64,000 bases of DNA from Panaeolus papilionaceus (GCA_015501605.1 JADNRZ010000010.1:1736001-1800000); one strand, 5' to 3'. Numbered from the stretch's first letter, positions 39,001-50,660 are shown. Numbers and translations are program-made. Notes: generated by a model from the sequence alone, not told the origin.

Positions 39001-39561
39001 CATTTGCATGGCTCTTCTATAGATACAGGTGCTCCTGATTTGAATCATGGCCGCAGTCGGAGTCCAACAATGCCGTCTCTTTCGATCCCTGCGTCATCTT
39101 CGTCACTGATGGAAGCAATGCAAGCTGTAGATGCGAGGATGCGATCGCAGTCTGTGTCTGATGCTGCGATGCGGAGGTCTGTGGATACGACAAGGAGTGT
39201 GGGGAATGAGGTTAATTTGAATCAGGAGGGAGGACATCAGGGACAGCAGTGTTCTTCGCCTCTTCCGTCGTTGAGCTCGAGTCTTTCGCCCAGGTCGTCA
39301 ATCTCGAGTACGTCAAGGTCTGCGGCGAGTGAGAGACATAATAGCTTGACCAAAAAGAGGTGGTTGCTGGGCAGATGGGCGCACCGGAATTCGGGATCGG
39401 AAGAGAAGGGGAGGGAGAAGGAAAAAGGAAAAGATACGCCGGTTCAGGAAGTTGTGCAGGGCATGGACGGTGGAAGGAAGCACTTGCGAGTGAAGATTGC
39501 TGGTGTGGATGGAAGGGAGGGTGTGAAGGAGGAAGAGGAAGATGGGTTTATTCTGCTTTAG
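36012..39561 (+). CDS. Large F-box protein with Ser-rich C terminus
   Basis: Multi-exon gene of roughly 1,000 residues. An F-box-like segment lies near residues 40-75 (APMERLPSALICEIGRMS, then AVKEVLHLSLC). Next come LYTLLLPILYSSIDLKTNRQ and leucine-rich-repeat-like turns spread over later exons (FHVRSLRVHV, FRALEEFEWDG, LKRISTNIGD, PYLESLTIGSP, LRKITLTGLLP, FGALEELGVWMDL, ACPRLKKLDAL, LQTLRLKITCDAWF). That is the usual agaricomycete F-box/LRR layout and suggests an SCF adaptor. Two Pro/Ser-rich insertions interrupt it (about 37320-37760 and from 38660 on). The C terminus is Ser/Arg-rich and ends in a run of acidic residues. The first intron (near 36224-36262) has several possible donors, so that junction is uncertain; the others have clear sites. 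It is unrelated in sequence to the CPASGR F-box family in this window. Confidence 0.75.
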
Positions 39562-40489
39562 ATGGGACGTATTTATCTGGTGTTGCGGTGACGGGCAGCT
39601 TGCTCGCTCAAAGGGTTCGGGGGTTACATTGGTCCCTGACCATAACATGTCTCTCGGATCACATTCTCGGAGAGAGATTCCATTCCATTGCTCATTTCTT
39701 TTTTCTTTTTTTCTCTTTCATTTATGCATTCCTTTCGCAGACGAGTTCTGCGTTGACGACCCTTCATGATTTCATGATGACGCACAAAGCCGTGCCTCCC
39801 CATTTTTTCGCTCCTTTTTTAATTTTATTTCTGTCTCTGCTTCACCACCTGTTTTTTGCTATCTGTCGCTTTGATTCAGATCTCCTAAAAGCTATCGCTA
39901 TCGATTATGCACGTCCTTCATTCTCACCCACCTCTTTTCCTGCATCAACCCGTTGTAATTGTAGTGTATTACCCATGCATATTCATCTATCATATTTAGA
40001 CCACTTACCTACCATTCATGATCCACACTTCATCTAGTCATTTAGTTAGTTAGTTTATCACCGCAAACATCAAACAAACTGTACAAGTATTTTGACACGA
40101 TAACAACACGATACTCTGTTTTCGACCAGTGCTTATGTTACCCTTTATGTTTTGTTACATTGCATTGAATGAGTGAATTCGTCGAGACTTATAATTAAAT
40201 TCTTAATTTGGATTTATCTCAAGAGCTTTGAATCTCACAGCACACACGTGTTGGCATCCGACAGTATAGATAAGACTCTGGTGAACATCCATGAATTGAA
40301 CAAATTTTGAGTTTGAGAATTACCGATCGGGATCTGGGTTGTGCATTTGAAGATTGGTCTTGGGCGTTGTGGAGCGGTGATGTGTGAATACTGTTTTAGC
40401 GCCCGGGTTGGGATGTCAGTCTATGGAACGGAATTTTTTTGATTGATTTGATGGAAATTGGATGCATAAGGGAGTTCAATGCGATCGCT
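39562..40489. other. Convergent 3' intergenic region
   Basis: Probable 3' UTR of the large F-box gene and 3' end of the CBM1 gene. T-rich runs occur around 39688-39722 and 39806-39825. The frame at 39360-40037 runs partly over the F-box exon in another phase and is not believed. Confidence 0.4.
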
Positions 40490-41061
40490 TTAACTGCAGA
40501 TGGAAAGCGTTCTGGTGACTTTACAGTGATGTGAACACCCATGAGCATCTCGAAGTTAAAATACTTTTGAGTATATTTACCTGGTTTTGGCGCGCAGTAT
40601 GAGTAGTACTGAGAAAGAAGAAGAATTAACCCTTAGAACTCGTGATAGACAGCGACAATACTTTACCACGTTAACGAAGATACATTCCGCGTATGAGCCG
40701 CAGTTCGCGGAACCTGCATAACCGTAACCTGTTTGGTTTTTTGAAACTTGAGTTCCAGCAAATGATGCGTAGTTTGAGATGAACATACCCCCACACTGGC
40801 TCCACTAGTGCCATGCAAAACAAGGACATATGCATGAGATTTTGCACACTGTCTTTGGATACAAGCTGGACTACGTACAGTTGGAATGCCGCCCGTGGGC
40901 TGAGATACGATGGTCGAGGCCCAGCACGAGTTAGTGGCGGGTGTGTTGGTGCGGGTAGGTGCAAGTGTTCCAGAAGGAGAAGGAGGGGTTGTCATCACTA
41001 TCACGGATGCACTACTCATGAGAGCAGCAGACAAAATCAAAAACGACCTGTAGATCATCAT
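40490..41061 (-). CDS. Small secreted protein with a single CBM1 cellulose-binding domain
   Basis: Exon 1 (41061-40879) encodes a signal peptide (MMIYRSFLILSAALMSSASV) and a Thr/Pro-rich linker. A micro-exon of 16 nt (40804-40789) encodes WSQCG. Exon 3 (40728-40667) encodes GYGYAGSANCGSYAEC and IFVNV. Exon 4 from 40608 gives YYSYC. Joined in phase these make a complete fungal CBM1 with its four cysteines and the flat-face aromatics W, Y and Y; the usual Gln before the last Cys is Tyr. No catalytic domain is seen, so the product is about 105 residues. It is probably secreted and binds cellulose or chitin (family knowledge). The 3' end is uncertain: I place the stop at 40490 after one more possible intron, but read-through of exon 4 would end elsewhere. 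Start: first Met of the signal peptide. Confidence 0.68.
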
Positions 41062-42815
41062 GTCAAAGAGGAGGGTCTTGTTATAAGATTGGATAGAGCT
41101 GCAGCCAGCGGGGCTGTTGAGGTAGAGAGTTCTTATATATTTGAGGACGCCGTCTGCTGACATGACAGCTCCCTAGTCTACACTTATTAGGCTTAGTTGG
41201 CACATTTCGGGCTGACCAGGAAGAAGGAAACGGGCATTTGAGTCCATTGTCAGCAAAATGTATGGGAACACATGGCAGAAAACTGGAAAGACTCTGTCAA
41301 TCGGAAAAACAGGTCGATCCTATGACTGGCTGGCAGGGGTTTGATAGAGAGCTATGACACATGAGAGGATATTTTACTCCGAGGTTTAGGTAGCTTTCTT
41401 GCTCGAATGGCTCGAAGATGAGGTAGTGCGCGCTTGGCAAATAGGGGCTTTCACCAGATAAGATAACGTCAATCATTGATAGCAAGATCATTGATGCGTC
41501 CAGATGTGCTCCCGTCTGAGTCTTTTCGTCCCTTTCACCCCGAGGCACTGGTCATGAAGGTGTTGTACATACTTAATGATGCGAGACGCCTATTTCTTTC
41601 CTCCAGAGTGTAGCTCATATTCAAATTTACGATAATATCTCTGGAATTTTGACTAGAGCTGCGGAGAAACTTTGACGAGAGTAATGTGGTTGGCACGCTG
41701 AATGTATGCAAAATGTGGCAGAAAGGTCAACACTCATGCTATCATATATAGGCTGTGTGGATAGTAGAAACGGTTCAAACGGATCCACGGACGTCTTCCT
41801 CGCTCGACGCGTTCGGGTCGGTCAATGTTCATGCCGGGCGCCATGAGAAAGAAATGACATGAACTAGCAACGTTCCGACTATCTGCTTAGTTGGGTCATG
41901 GATTGTACTTGCAGGATATTTCAGGTCAATTCAGTTTTCGGGAGATAGGAAAGTCCCCTGTCCTCGTGCCGTTCAGGATGACACCATAGATCTAAACGTG
42001 CAGGCTTTTACCCCACCCACGCACAGGTCTTGTCAAATATTGGCTGATGAAGGTAAATTAGCATTGCGAGCATACCTCGCTACCTCCAGACGACACAGTA
42101 TCCTCTGCTAGGCGATCGCAAAGTTTAGCAGACAGACAGGGGTAGCTAATATTGTGCCGATAGCTGCCGGTGACAGAAGATTGGGCTCCACATGATGCCA
42201 AAAGTGATGCCACGGTCAGCTTGACCACTTTTAGCAAGAGGCGATGTCGAGATGTCATGTTTGTCGGGACGCGTCTTATGTTCGCACTGTCTTTCTGCGC
42301 CGCATTTTGTTCGACCGGAGGGTATTTTTTCGAGATTTTGTTTCATTTTTTTCGTCAATGAAGAAACGTTCACAGGTGAATCACAAACTTGTTGATAACG
42401 TGCTTTGTTTTGGCATTGGGCATTCAACAGGGACGCTTAGCTAGGCGGGAATCAGATGGAGTCTGGTTCCAATTTCTTTTTCGTAATGCGAAAACTATAG
42501 GCCCTGACCAGCCCTGAGGCGACCTTGCCTTGTCTTCTGCTACGACATCGACCTCCCTTCTTTTCTCCCGCCCATCAAGTGTCCCGTCACTGCTAGACAG
42601 TGTCTTCTGCATACCGAAACACCGTCTGGCAGTTCAATATCCAACTGGACCAACCTAATCCCACTCAGCTGGTTTTTGGGGCTGATTTCATCCTACCTGA
42701 GCAAGGAGTTCAACAACCCATATTTTTCTGACCTGGCACCTCCTTCAAAGGACGTTCCCTGCCATTCGTCAAGCTCGGACCTTGCTCTAGTGACCGCTAA
42801 CACACTCATGCAACC
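41062..42815. other. Intergenic region between CBM1 gene and long disordered-protein gene
   Basis: About 1.75 kb with the promoters of two divergent genes. A minus frame beginning at about 42258 has a signal-like start (LLLKVVKLTVASLLASCGA) and could be a small secreted protein whose later exons I cannot place. A second minus frame at 41297-41548 has no motif. Neither is listed as a gene. Confidence 0.35.
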
Positions 42816-45800
42816 ATGTTGCTCAAACTAGTTCCTGCACCGCCAGCACCAACAATCCACTTTTCACTCAGCTTTGCAGATTTACCACTAACCCTGCCAT
42901 CACCATCAACATGGACAGCACAGATCGCACATTTAGTGCTCGAAGACCTTCGCCCGCCAGCAACAGTTCACTGCCTTGACCGAGCCGTTGGAATTGCGTG
43001 TCTATTGGAGGAAGTCGCATTTGATATTGAACATAGTCTCGTGCAATGCAGATTTGTGGATGGGTCTGTGGAGGAGTGGGCTTTTGATACCAACACAGCA
43101 CAGCAACCAGAGGGACTGTGGACTCTAATGCGTGCGTTGGAGGAAATTAGCAGGGATGTGAAGGAAAGCACGATCGAGGACGAGAAGTTTTTGAGGGAGG
43201 AACGGGAACGGGAGTTGGCTGAGAGGGAGAGGGAGAAGCTGGAACGAGGGCTTTTGTCGAAAACACCGTCCTTGTCACGAAAGCCCTCCCTGCGGTGGAG
43301 CAAAGACCGAGGACACAAAAAGCAGCGTTCATTTTTCATGCAATTTGTGTCAAATTGTGTCGGGTATGTGCACACTCAGAGAAATGTTCCGCCTTTTTAA
43401 ATAATTCTTTCAGGTCAATTATCCATTTGACATCTCCCAACTCTCCAAATCATCCATCTGGTCCATCTTCAAACAACACGTTGTCCTTCCAGCAGACGAC
43501 ATTCCCGACAACACCCTCACCGACATCACCGTCATTCCCTATCTCTCCCCCTCATTCGGCTCCTCCTATTCTACAGTCGCACCCTTCTCTTCCAGGCGTC
43601 CCAAATTCGGCTGGTAGCGTTGCCTCGTCGACGACATCTTACCCCGCCTCACCGTTCCTAATATCCCTACCCTCGCCCCACAAAGGTCAGATCCCAATCA
43701 CACCACCAATTCCAGGCGCATCACCTCTCGCGAGAGCCCTCAGGCGCTCTGCGCGCTCCGCATTGGTTGATGCATATAGGTTGTTCGTTCTCGATGAATT
43801 GAAGAGACGTTTCCCAGTACCTACCATCTCGAGGATGCAAGATGCAAACGAGAGAGGATTACCAAATGCTATGGGTTTTGGAGCTGAACCAGAGGTTATG
43901 GGGAACCCCAATGAGGCGTGGCATGCCGAATCTCGCACAAACAGCCTCGCCAACAAGAAGAGCGCGTTCATGATTTGGACACTGCACAGTTCTCGTTGGA
44001 GAGCATTGCAACGCATGCGGGATATCCTTATAGAAACCGGAACTGTTCGTCCGGATGCACAGATTGACGCAGCGGGTAACTACCTCTCAGACGCAGAGCT
44101 TCAGCAATTGGGACCTGATGCATGGGTTGTAAACTGGTCGTTGGTGGATGTTGAACTTATTCGTGATGTCACGGGAGCGCCAATGGCGGTCAGCGTTCTG
44201 GACCGCCGCTGTTTGCACAAGCAAGCTGAGCTGTGTCCTCGTCCTCTTCTTCCATCGGAACAGGCGGGCCATGATCTGGCGTCAGGTGCAGTGGTATTAT
44301 CAGGACAGTCCCCAGCCTCTTCAACTGTTGCCCAAGACCGTACTTCTGAAGACTTTAAGGAACGCTTTTCCGTTGACAGTCAAAGTGGATTTGAACCCAC
44401 CACCATGAACGTTCCCGAGTCCTTTTCAGACGACGAGTCTAACGCCAGCGAGTCTCAGCATGATGGGAAGACGGCAACCTCTCCAACGGACACTGAGGAC
44501 AACCAAACATTGGAAACAGCTACTGACGGGAGCTCACTCCATACTCCTACCTCTGCGTCGCATGAACACCAGGTTCCCAATATCGTCACCGCCGACTCTG
44601 ATGCCCCAAACGACAAGGACTTGCCTGCCATCCCTGATGTTGCACCTCTTCCACCTGCGAAAGTAGAAACACAGGTGTCCGCTCCTCGGCCTCAGTCGCT
44701 TCGTTGTGTCCATATGCTTCCTCGGTTCTACTTGCAGGAGTACACCGAGCTGCATGCTCTACGAGGCCGTCTCGCACATCTCATTGCGTTTTCGGCTTCT
44801 CAGGATAGGATCATGCGCGAGGAGTTGCAGAACAGGTTCCAAATTTTGGCTGTACGCAGTCGCAGAAGGGCATGGAGTGGAATAGGTTGGAGTCTTGGTC
44901 GGCAGGGACCCGGGAAGGAGAGGGGACAATGGAAGGCACGCCTAGATTCGTGTTATGGCCTCGCTGCGCCATTCAGGAGCTCGCCTCTGGCCCGTTACTC
45001 GTGGACAGTGTCGGAGGCGTCTACAGTACCTTTCCCGACAGAGGACGGTCTTGAGAGCACCAGCATCGAGACTCTGGAGGTTGGAGAGGATTTTTCGGAT
45101 GAGAGTGTCAAGACATGCGGTGCTCCGGTGTCTCGTCAGGCTTCAGCTTCATCTACCATTTCCGAGGTTTCGTCGCTTTTTTCGCAGGAGACTGCATCTG
45201 TGGACACGGAGGCCACATCTGTCGACATTCCGCTCTCAGATGAGATGTTCATCCTTGGCGATGACAAGGAGGACGAAGATGACGAGGAGGATTCTCAGTC
45301 CCTAGACTACGATGACCTGGAGGTGTTGCAGGAGAATGACCTGTCATGGGAACCGCCCTCGCCAACAGCTCGTCCCAACGTAACGGAGGCCCTCAACGGT
45401 CCTGCTCCACCTACTCAGCCTGGTAGGAGTCGCAACGCTCTTTCAATGGCACTGGCAAAAGTCAAAGCAAAAGCCCTACCGTCTCTCGGCGGACGTCAAT
45501 CCGGCTTGCTTTCAGGACTTACAGCAGTTTCAGAGGAGCCCGAAAACTTGGAGGTCAACGTACACGATGTACCAGAGGATGTGGAGAGTTGGCGAATCTC
45601 TCAGAGACGCAAACGGACAAAGATGATGCGTCAGAAACGAGAGCAGAGCCTGAGGGGTCTGGAGGAAACAGAGGGCAAGAGCAACCACAGTATTCCCGTG
45701 CAGCGTCCGAAGAGGGAGATGACTTTTATGGGTTGTGATGAAGTTGCTGTAGAGGGCGATGAGGATGATGCAGAATCCCATGACCCCGAAACAGGCCTTC

Positions 45801-46402
45801 AATCAACCTTCACTCCCTACGTGCGCGTTCGAACTGGTCCCTCGACACCCGCTTCTTGGACGCAGGATACCCTGGGACAGGATTCCTTACTCTATCAACC
45901 CCTGTCAGCGAGTGTAGGACCAACACAACCTGCCCCCATATTACGAACCATCGACGTTGCGGCACGCCCATGTACTCCACCACCTCTATCTCCTCCGCTA
46001 TCGCGCGACTTTTCTGGGTCTCACTACTCCGGTCGCAAGTCAGACGAATTTGAAGGCCATGAGTCAACTTTCGAGTATGAGATGGCTGGCTATGGGCATT
46101 TTACATATCCCCATCCCCAATCTTCGATCCAGTCGGAGCTGATCAAGGAGTTCACCCTTTCTATCGACCTTCCGCAGCGTCAGCGAGTCCTCACACCATC
46201 CATGTCTTCAGGCAGCAGCCCCAAGGTCAACTTTGCACCTCTGCCATCAAGAGCTTTCAATGCTCCAACTGCTTCGCCTGCTGATCTGCAAAAGATGCGT
46301 CGCCGGAGGATGGATAGGGAGAAAGCCGAGACCCTTCAAATGATATTCGCTCCTGGCCCTGGAAAGGAAGTCGCTGATTTGTGTGCTGTCCAAGGTGTCT
46401 AA
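42816..46402 (+). CDS. Long, mostly disordered protein of unknown function
   Basis: Two exons joined by one intron starting near 43363 and ending near 43414 (CVG to SIIHLTSP), giving about 1,175 residues. The N terminus looks folded (LKLVPAPPAPTIHFSLSFAD, VHCLDRAVGIACLLEEVAFD, DGSVEEWAFDTN). A charged helical segment rich in Glu/Arg (EEREREL, EREREKLERG) may form a short coiled coil. Then comes a long Pro/Ser linker. A second folded block lies near 43730-44220: ARALRRSARSALVDAYRLFV, LDELKRRF, TLHSSRWRALQRMRDILIE, LGPDAWVVNWSLVDVELIRD. The remainder is Ser/Thr/Pro-rich with a strongly acidic stretch at about 45255-45330 and a Lys/Arg-rich tail. I recognise no named domain; similar long hypothetical proteins occur in Basidiomycota. 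No function is assigned, but frame continuity makes the gene very likely real. Confidence 0.85.
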
Positions 46403-47654
46403 ACCTGCTTCTCTCTTCACTTTTTCTTGTTTTTGTTTTGCTTTTCAAAGGTTTTAATCATAGTAGTGTCTTTCTGTTTTGACTTTCTTCGGCATTGCAT
46501 ACACATTCTATTCCACAGCCCTGCATTTGTCACAACGCTTTGTTGCATTTTTGCATTTAGATATTTTATTCATAACATCCGCTTCTCATTCTTGCAATTC
46601 GCTTTCGCAAAACCTTCCATGCCTAATGACGTATTTATAGGGTCTTTTTCCCCTTTGTCGATGCTTTCATTTGCTTTCCCTTCACGAATGACATTGTTCC
46701 TTCATAATAGCCCTGCGCATTTTTACATACATTCATATACTCTCCATCTTCTATTCCCGCTGCTTTCTGCAATCACTATGTTTTAGATTGCTCCACGCTC
46801 CCTAACACTACGTATTTTTAATTTCTTGTAGTTTTGAAATGGTTCCTCTCAACCAAACCCCTACCTAGAAAGTCCTCATTCCCTTGTAAAATCCACCCTA
46901 CCCATGCGAAACCGTGCTGCCCACCCTCCATCCATCCACCTACGCGTCCCATCCCTTAATTCCCGGATCTCTCATATACCCTTCCCTATACCCTTTCCGG
47001 ATATACTTTTGGCCCTGATGTTTTTGTATCTTGGTATCATTACCCATTGCCCTCCACACTCCTTACCTTTCGGTACTTCCACAAAAGTCATTCATTCAGC
47101 ATAGCAACATTTTCCTCCACAAAATTACTCATAGTCGACCACATTCATTGAACTTCTCACATTTCCACCGGTAATTACATTTTGCATTTGGTTTTTGGTG
47201 ATACCCCCACATTGCTACGTACTCATAACACATATTATACCAAAATATCATATTCATAGGGATAGATCTTATAGGACATAAACAATCTTGAGCCCTAAAA
47301 GTGGGCGTAAATATATTTTGTTCAAATCGAAATTCGGTGCAAACATTACTTCGACGTCGAATTCCTAAGGCTCACTTCAAGACTGTCAAGATTGAACTGA
47401 CAAGTAAGTACTCCCAAGGTTGGCCCTCATGATCTGGATTGCTGATGACACGAGACGCTTTCTCCGCTTCTCAAACATCGTGATGTCTTATCATGTAACA
47501 GAGACATCAACAAAGGTCAGATTAACATACGATGTTGAAGCTAACCCAGCAATTCTCCTCTGCTCAAAATATCTATATATTGTGCTTTTCAAGGAATAAA
47601 ACAAATGCTTAAAGGAGGAACAGTGTCGTGAAAGTTAGAGTGAAATTTTCAATT
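46403..47654. other. Convergent 3' intergenic region
   Basis: Contains the 3' UTRs of the long disordered-protein gene and the GTPase gene. Many T-rich runs follow the stop at 46402. No gene or structured repeat was seen. Confidence 0.4.
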
Positions 47655-48590
47655 CTAGGTATCCCCATCAAACGTCTCATAGTCCTCGTCGTCTTCATCG
47701 TCTCCTGGATTGATATCCTTCAGGAAATCCTTCTCGTCGATGGCATCAGGAGAGCAGTGGTTGCTTGCTACTAGCTCCTTCATGGCTGCCTTCGAAACGA
47801 TATATACCCTCTGATTAGGCAATCCTGCACGTTCGAGATCAGCCTGCACCTTTTGTCGAGTTGATTGGGCAACGCGATCCTTCGCCTCTTCTTTCGTGAT
47901 GTCATCACGAGCATCATCGATGTAATTGTTTATGAGCTGGTCAGCTTTTGTTCGAACAAGGAGGGTCGGAATGAAGCAACGGTTAGCATTACTGAGCAGG
48001 GTGACCGCCGTTTGAGTAAAGCGGTTGTCGAAGACGACAACGAGAACGTCGAAGCAATACAAACCATGGTCGACGAAATAAGACCAGCCCTTCACTCGAG
48101 TCGTATTTGCGCCCGGCACATCGTACCAAATGATGTTGGGGTTACGAGTGTCGGGATATCCTTGAACCTTGTTCGTGGTCTCGTTGATCCCTGTTGCTGC
48201 GGCACCTTGGCTGCGGGGAGTCAAACCACGAAGAGAGTTGAGAAGAGAAGATTTCCCTGTCCCTGATGTGCCAACGACGCCGATGTTGACCTTTTGAGAA
48301 TCAACCCCATAAAGTTGTCGGAAGCGCTCCTTCTCAGCACCTGCGGGCAGAAACTGGGGTGGAATACCAGTCATCCAGCGCTCCTCGGCTTCTCTTCTCG
48401 CTCGTTCCGCTTCTTGTCGTGCTTTCTCGGCCTCCGCAAGGGCTCGTTCTACCTCTTCTTTTTGTTGTTTGGTATCTTGCTGCGCCTTCTCCATTCTTTC
48501 TAAAGTTTCGATGACCCTTGCTACTTGCTCTTTGGCCTCCCTTGCTTCGTTGGTGGCATGTGCGATTTCGCTGGAGTGGTTTGCACCCAT
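47655..48590 (-). CDS. IRG-like (interferon-inducible GTPase family) GTP-binding protein
   Basis: Single-exon gene of 311 residues. It starts MGANHSSE, a good N-myristoylation context (Gly2, Ser6). Residues 12-72 are a heptad-like Ala/Glu/Arg coiled coil. The G domain follows: P-loop GTSGTGKSS (107-115), a switch-I-like TGINETT, DVPGANTT as G3 (Asp157 to Gly160) and RTKADQL as G4 (TKAD, 214-217). A very acidic tail (DDEDDEDYETFDGD) ends it. The WYDVPG and TGINETT pattern resembles immunity-related GTPases of animals (Irga6 type), where myristoylation targets membranes; scattered IRG-like proteins are known in fungi. It lacks a long C-terminal helical domain, so it is short for an IRG, and could be a related dynamin- or septin-like GTPase. 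Biochemical GTPase activity is plausible. Its biological role in a fungus is unknown. Confidence 0.82.
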   Translation of the reverse strand: MGANHSSEIAHATNEAREAKEQVARVIETLERMEKAQQDTKQQKEEVERALAEAEKARQEAERARREAEERWMTGIPPQFLPAGAEKERFRQLYGVDSQKVNIGVVGTSGTGKSSLLNSLRGLTPRSQGAAATGINETTNKVQGYPDTRNPNIIWYDVPGANTTRVKGWSYFVDHGLYCFDVLVVVFDNRFTQTAVTLLSNANRCFIPTLLVRTKADQLINNYIDDARDDITKEEAKDRVAQSTRQKVQADLERAGLPNQRVYIVSKAAMKELVASNHCSPDAIDEKDFLKDINPGDDEDDEDYETFDGDT

Positions 48591-49298
48591 TGTTACTGCT
48601 TGTTCGAAATGGGAGATGTAAACTTGAAACGATTTGGGAGGCTATGGTATGTCAGCGAGGGAGGTGGAATAATGTTTCTTAAGTTTACTGCAACGACCGT
48701 ACATATATACCTTTCTACACGTGTAGACACCATGCTGTTCTTCAGGAAAAATACAACGTACTAATGGTGACCAAAATCACACGATGGAACCCACAAAGGC
48801 CCTTTTTTGACCGTCGTGCTTCTCACTTGGAAAAGGGTGTAGGTATATAGATTGCCTATTGGCGCAACACCCGAAGAGTCTAAATACGGATCCTTTCATA
48901 TCCGATTCCCTCTCTGATTCCTTCTTATCAAAAGAGCGGTAGTTAGCGTGTTTCGCTTGTTTAGATTAGAAGCCATCACGGACTCTTAGGTTACCGTTCA
49001 GCGTCGTACTTACATTTACTTTAGTCTTTTACATCCTTGCTCATACAGTGATATCGTACACCCAATTAACCTTGATCCTGTGTATTACTGTGCGTGAGCT
49101 GAGGATATGGACTAAATATCACAACCCTTACACCAAGACATGCAAGACGAAAATCAATGGCAGTGCCCCTCGAAAGAGCTTACCTTTCATAATGCACAAG
49201 GTTCGTGCTGCATCGTTCTGGTAAATTGTCAGAGCACTTGTCGTTATATTGTCTGTGGACCTACTTCTGGCCTTCCCATTGTGTACTCATACGAAGAC
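48591..49298. other. Intergenic region upstream of the GTPase gene
   Basis: Presumed promoter of the IRG-like gene plus about 500 bp with nothing recognisable, up to the left direct repeat. Confidence 0.4.
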
Positions 49299-49490
49299 CC
49301 TAGTCCGGGCGATTAGACGCGCAACGTCAATTGCAGTGAATTTGATGATGGTCGTAAAATTTCCCACGATATCCACGTTTACCAGGTTTCTATCATATTT
49401 CCGCGTACACTTATAATACACTCATGGGATATCTGTGAATTCGAAAGAGAGGCAGCTATCTTTCAAGGTCAAGAACTCGGTCAAGAAGTA
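49299..49490 (+). repeat. Left copy of a diverged direct repeat
   Basis: Shares ordered blocks with 52355-52543: TTAGACGCGCAACG, CAATTGCA, TTCCCACGATATCCAC, CCTATCAT/TTCTATCAT then TTTCCGC.TACAC, ACACTCATG, ATCTGTGA, CAGC, and CAAGAAC.CGGTCAAGAA. By eye clearly more than half of positions agree, with a few indels. Confidence 0.7.
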
Positions 49491-50395
49491 CGCTCATCAC
49501 TACCTCACTCGATCACTCGACCAAATTCAGGTAAACGTGACTGAGAAATTCATCTACCCGTCAAGTGTTTACCCCTAAAAACACTTGTATACTTACTTTA
49601 TCGACGCCGTCATCTCGATAAAAAACATTATTGATTTCGCAACACACTGGGAGCTGCAAAATACACAAGTAATCAACAGGAGTAAAATATATGAGTCAGT
49701 GAAACATATGAGTCAGTGTTACAGAAGATCCCCATAATCCTACTCGCAACGGCGCATTTAGTTGTTTCCGAAATTCTACTTTCACCATGCCACCAAAAGC
49801 GGTCAAAGTTGTATACCCTGACGAAGAAACTGAGGAGCATGTAACCGAAGTGGAGGCATCAGACATGTCTGATGAAAAAAACGTTGATCCCATCCTCAAC
49901 GAAATAGCTCACCCGGCACCCGTCGTGCCTCAAAAAGAAGATCCCCCCCCGATAAAGTAATAAAAGTTCGGAGGTCAACTACCAGAGAACGTCGTGAATT
50001 AAATGCAAATAGTCACCGTGCAGGGCGAACTTATCGAGGCCATGCAGATAAACAAAGTCAATCTTCCCATCTTTCTTGGCGCACTCAGTTGGGGTAACCA
50101 GTACTGCATTGGCGATGTCAAGTCAACGTACCACCCTGCTTCACAGTGAGGAGCTGATTCGGAATCTTGAGCGCTGGCATAAACCTCCTCGTAGTTCTGG
50201 TGAAATAACCCGCCCTGCTGCTGGTACACAGATAATCAGGGAGTTTGCGATTGAAGGATTTGTCTTGGTGCAAGTGCACCAGGAATTAATGGATATAGCA
50301 GTGAAAATTTGAATCTATGCGGCATAAGCCCGCGTAATAAGTGTCTCACTTTGAGGTGGGTTATTCTAGGAGTCATCAGTAGTTGGGCATTTTAT

Positions 50396-50423
50396 TTTTT
50401 TTCGCTTGCGCAAGCGAAAAAAA
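50396..50423. repeat. Perfect 28-bp palindrome
   Basis: Centre CGCTTGCGCAAGCG flanked by seven T on the left and seven A on the right. The A-rich GCGAAAA unit is repeated twice more just downstream. It could extrude as a cruciform or mark a replication/transposition end. Confidence 0.9.
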
Positions 50424-50556
50424 GCGAAAAAAAACGAAAAAGTCGCAAGCTAGGAAAGCCGCGTCCTGATTTTCAAAAAGTTGAGTAAATTCTCCCAGAG
50501 ACTAAGCCAAATATGGCTGAGATTGTTCCTGAAATCACCCGCTTTTCTGGTTTTCA

Positions 50557-50577
50557 GCTTGTGGAAAGCCCACAAGC
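50557..50577. repeat. Short inverted repeat (8-bp stem, 5-nt loop)
   Basis: GCTTGTGG, loop AAAGC, CCACAAGC, followed by an A run and another GCGAA. It lies about 130 bp from the palindrome and shares its GC-plus-A-run style. Confidence 0.7.
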
Positions 50578-50660
50578 GGAAAAAAAGCGAACAAGTAAAT
50601 TGCCAACTTGCTGATGCGCCTGCTGAACCCAGTTCTTACGTAAAGCATCCAAATACCACC

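Noticed and set aside
39360..40037. Plus frame of 225 codons after the large F-box gene
   Set aside because: First part is a phase-shifted shadow of the F-box exon; the rest is low-complexity 3' region.
42058..42258. Minus frame with a signal-peptide-like start
   Set aside because: Later exons could not be placed with consistent phase; could be chance hydrophobicity.
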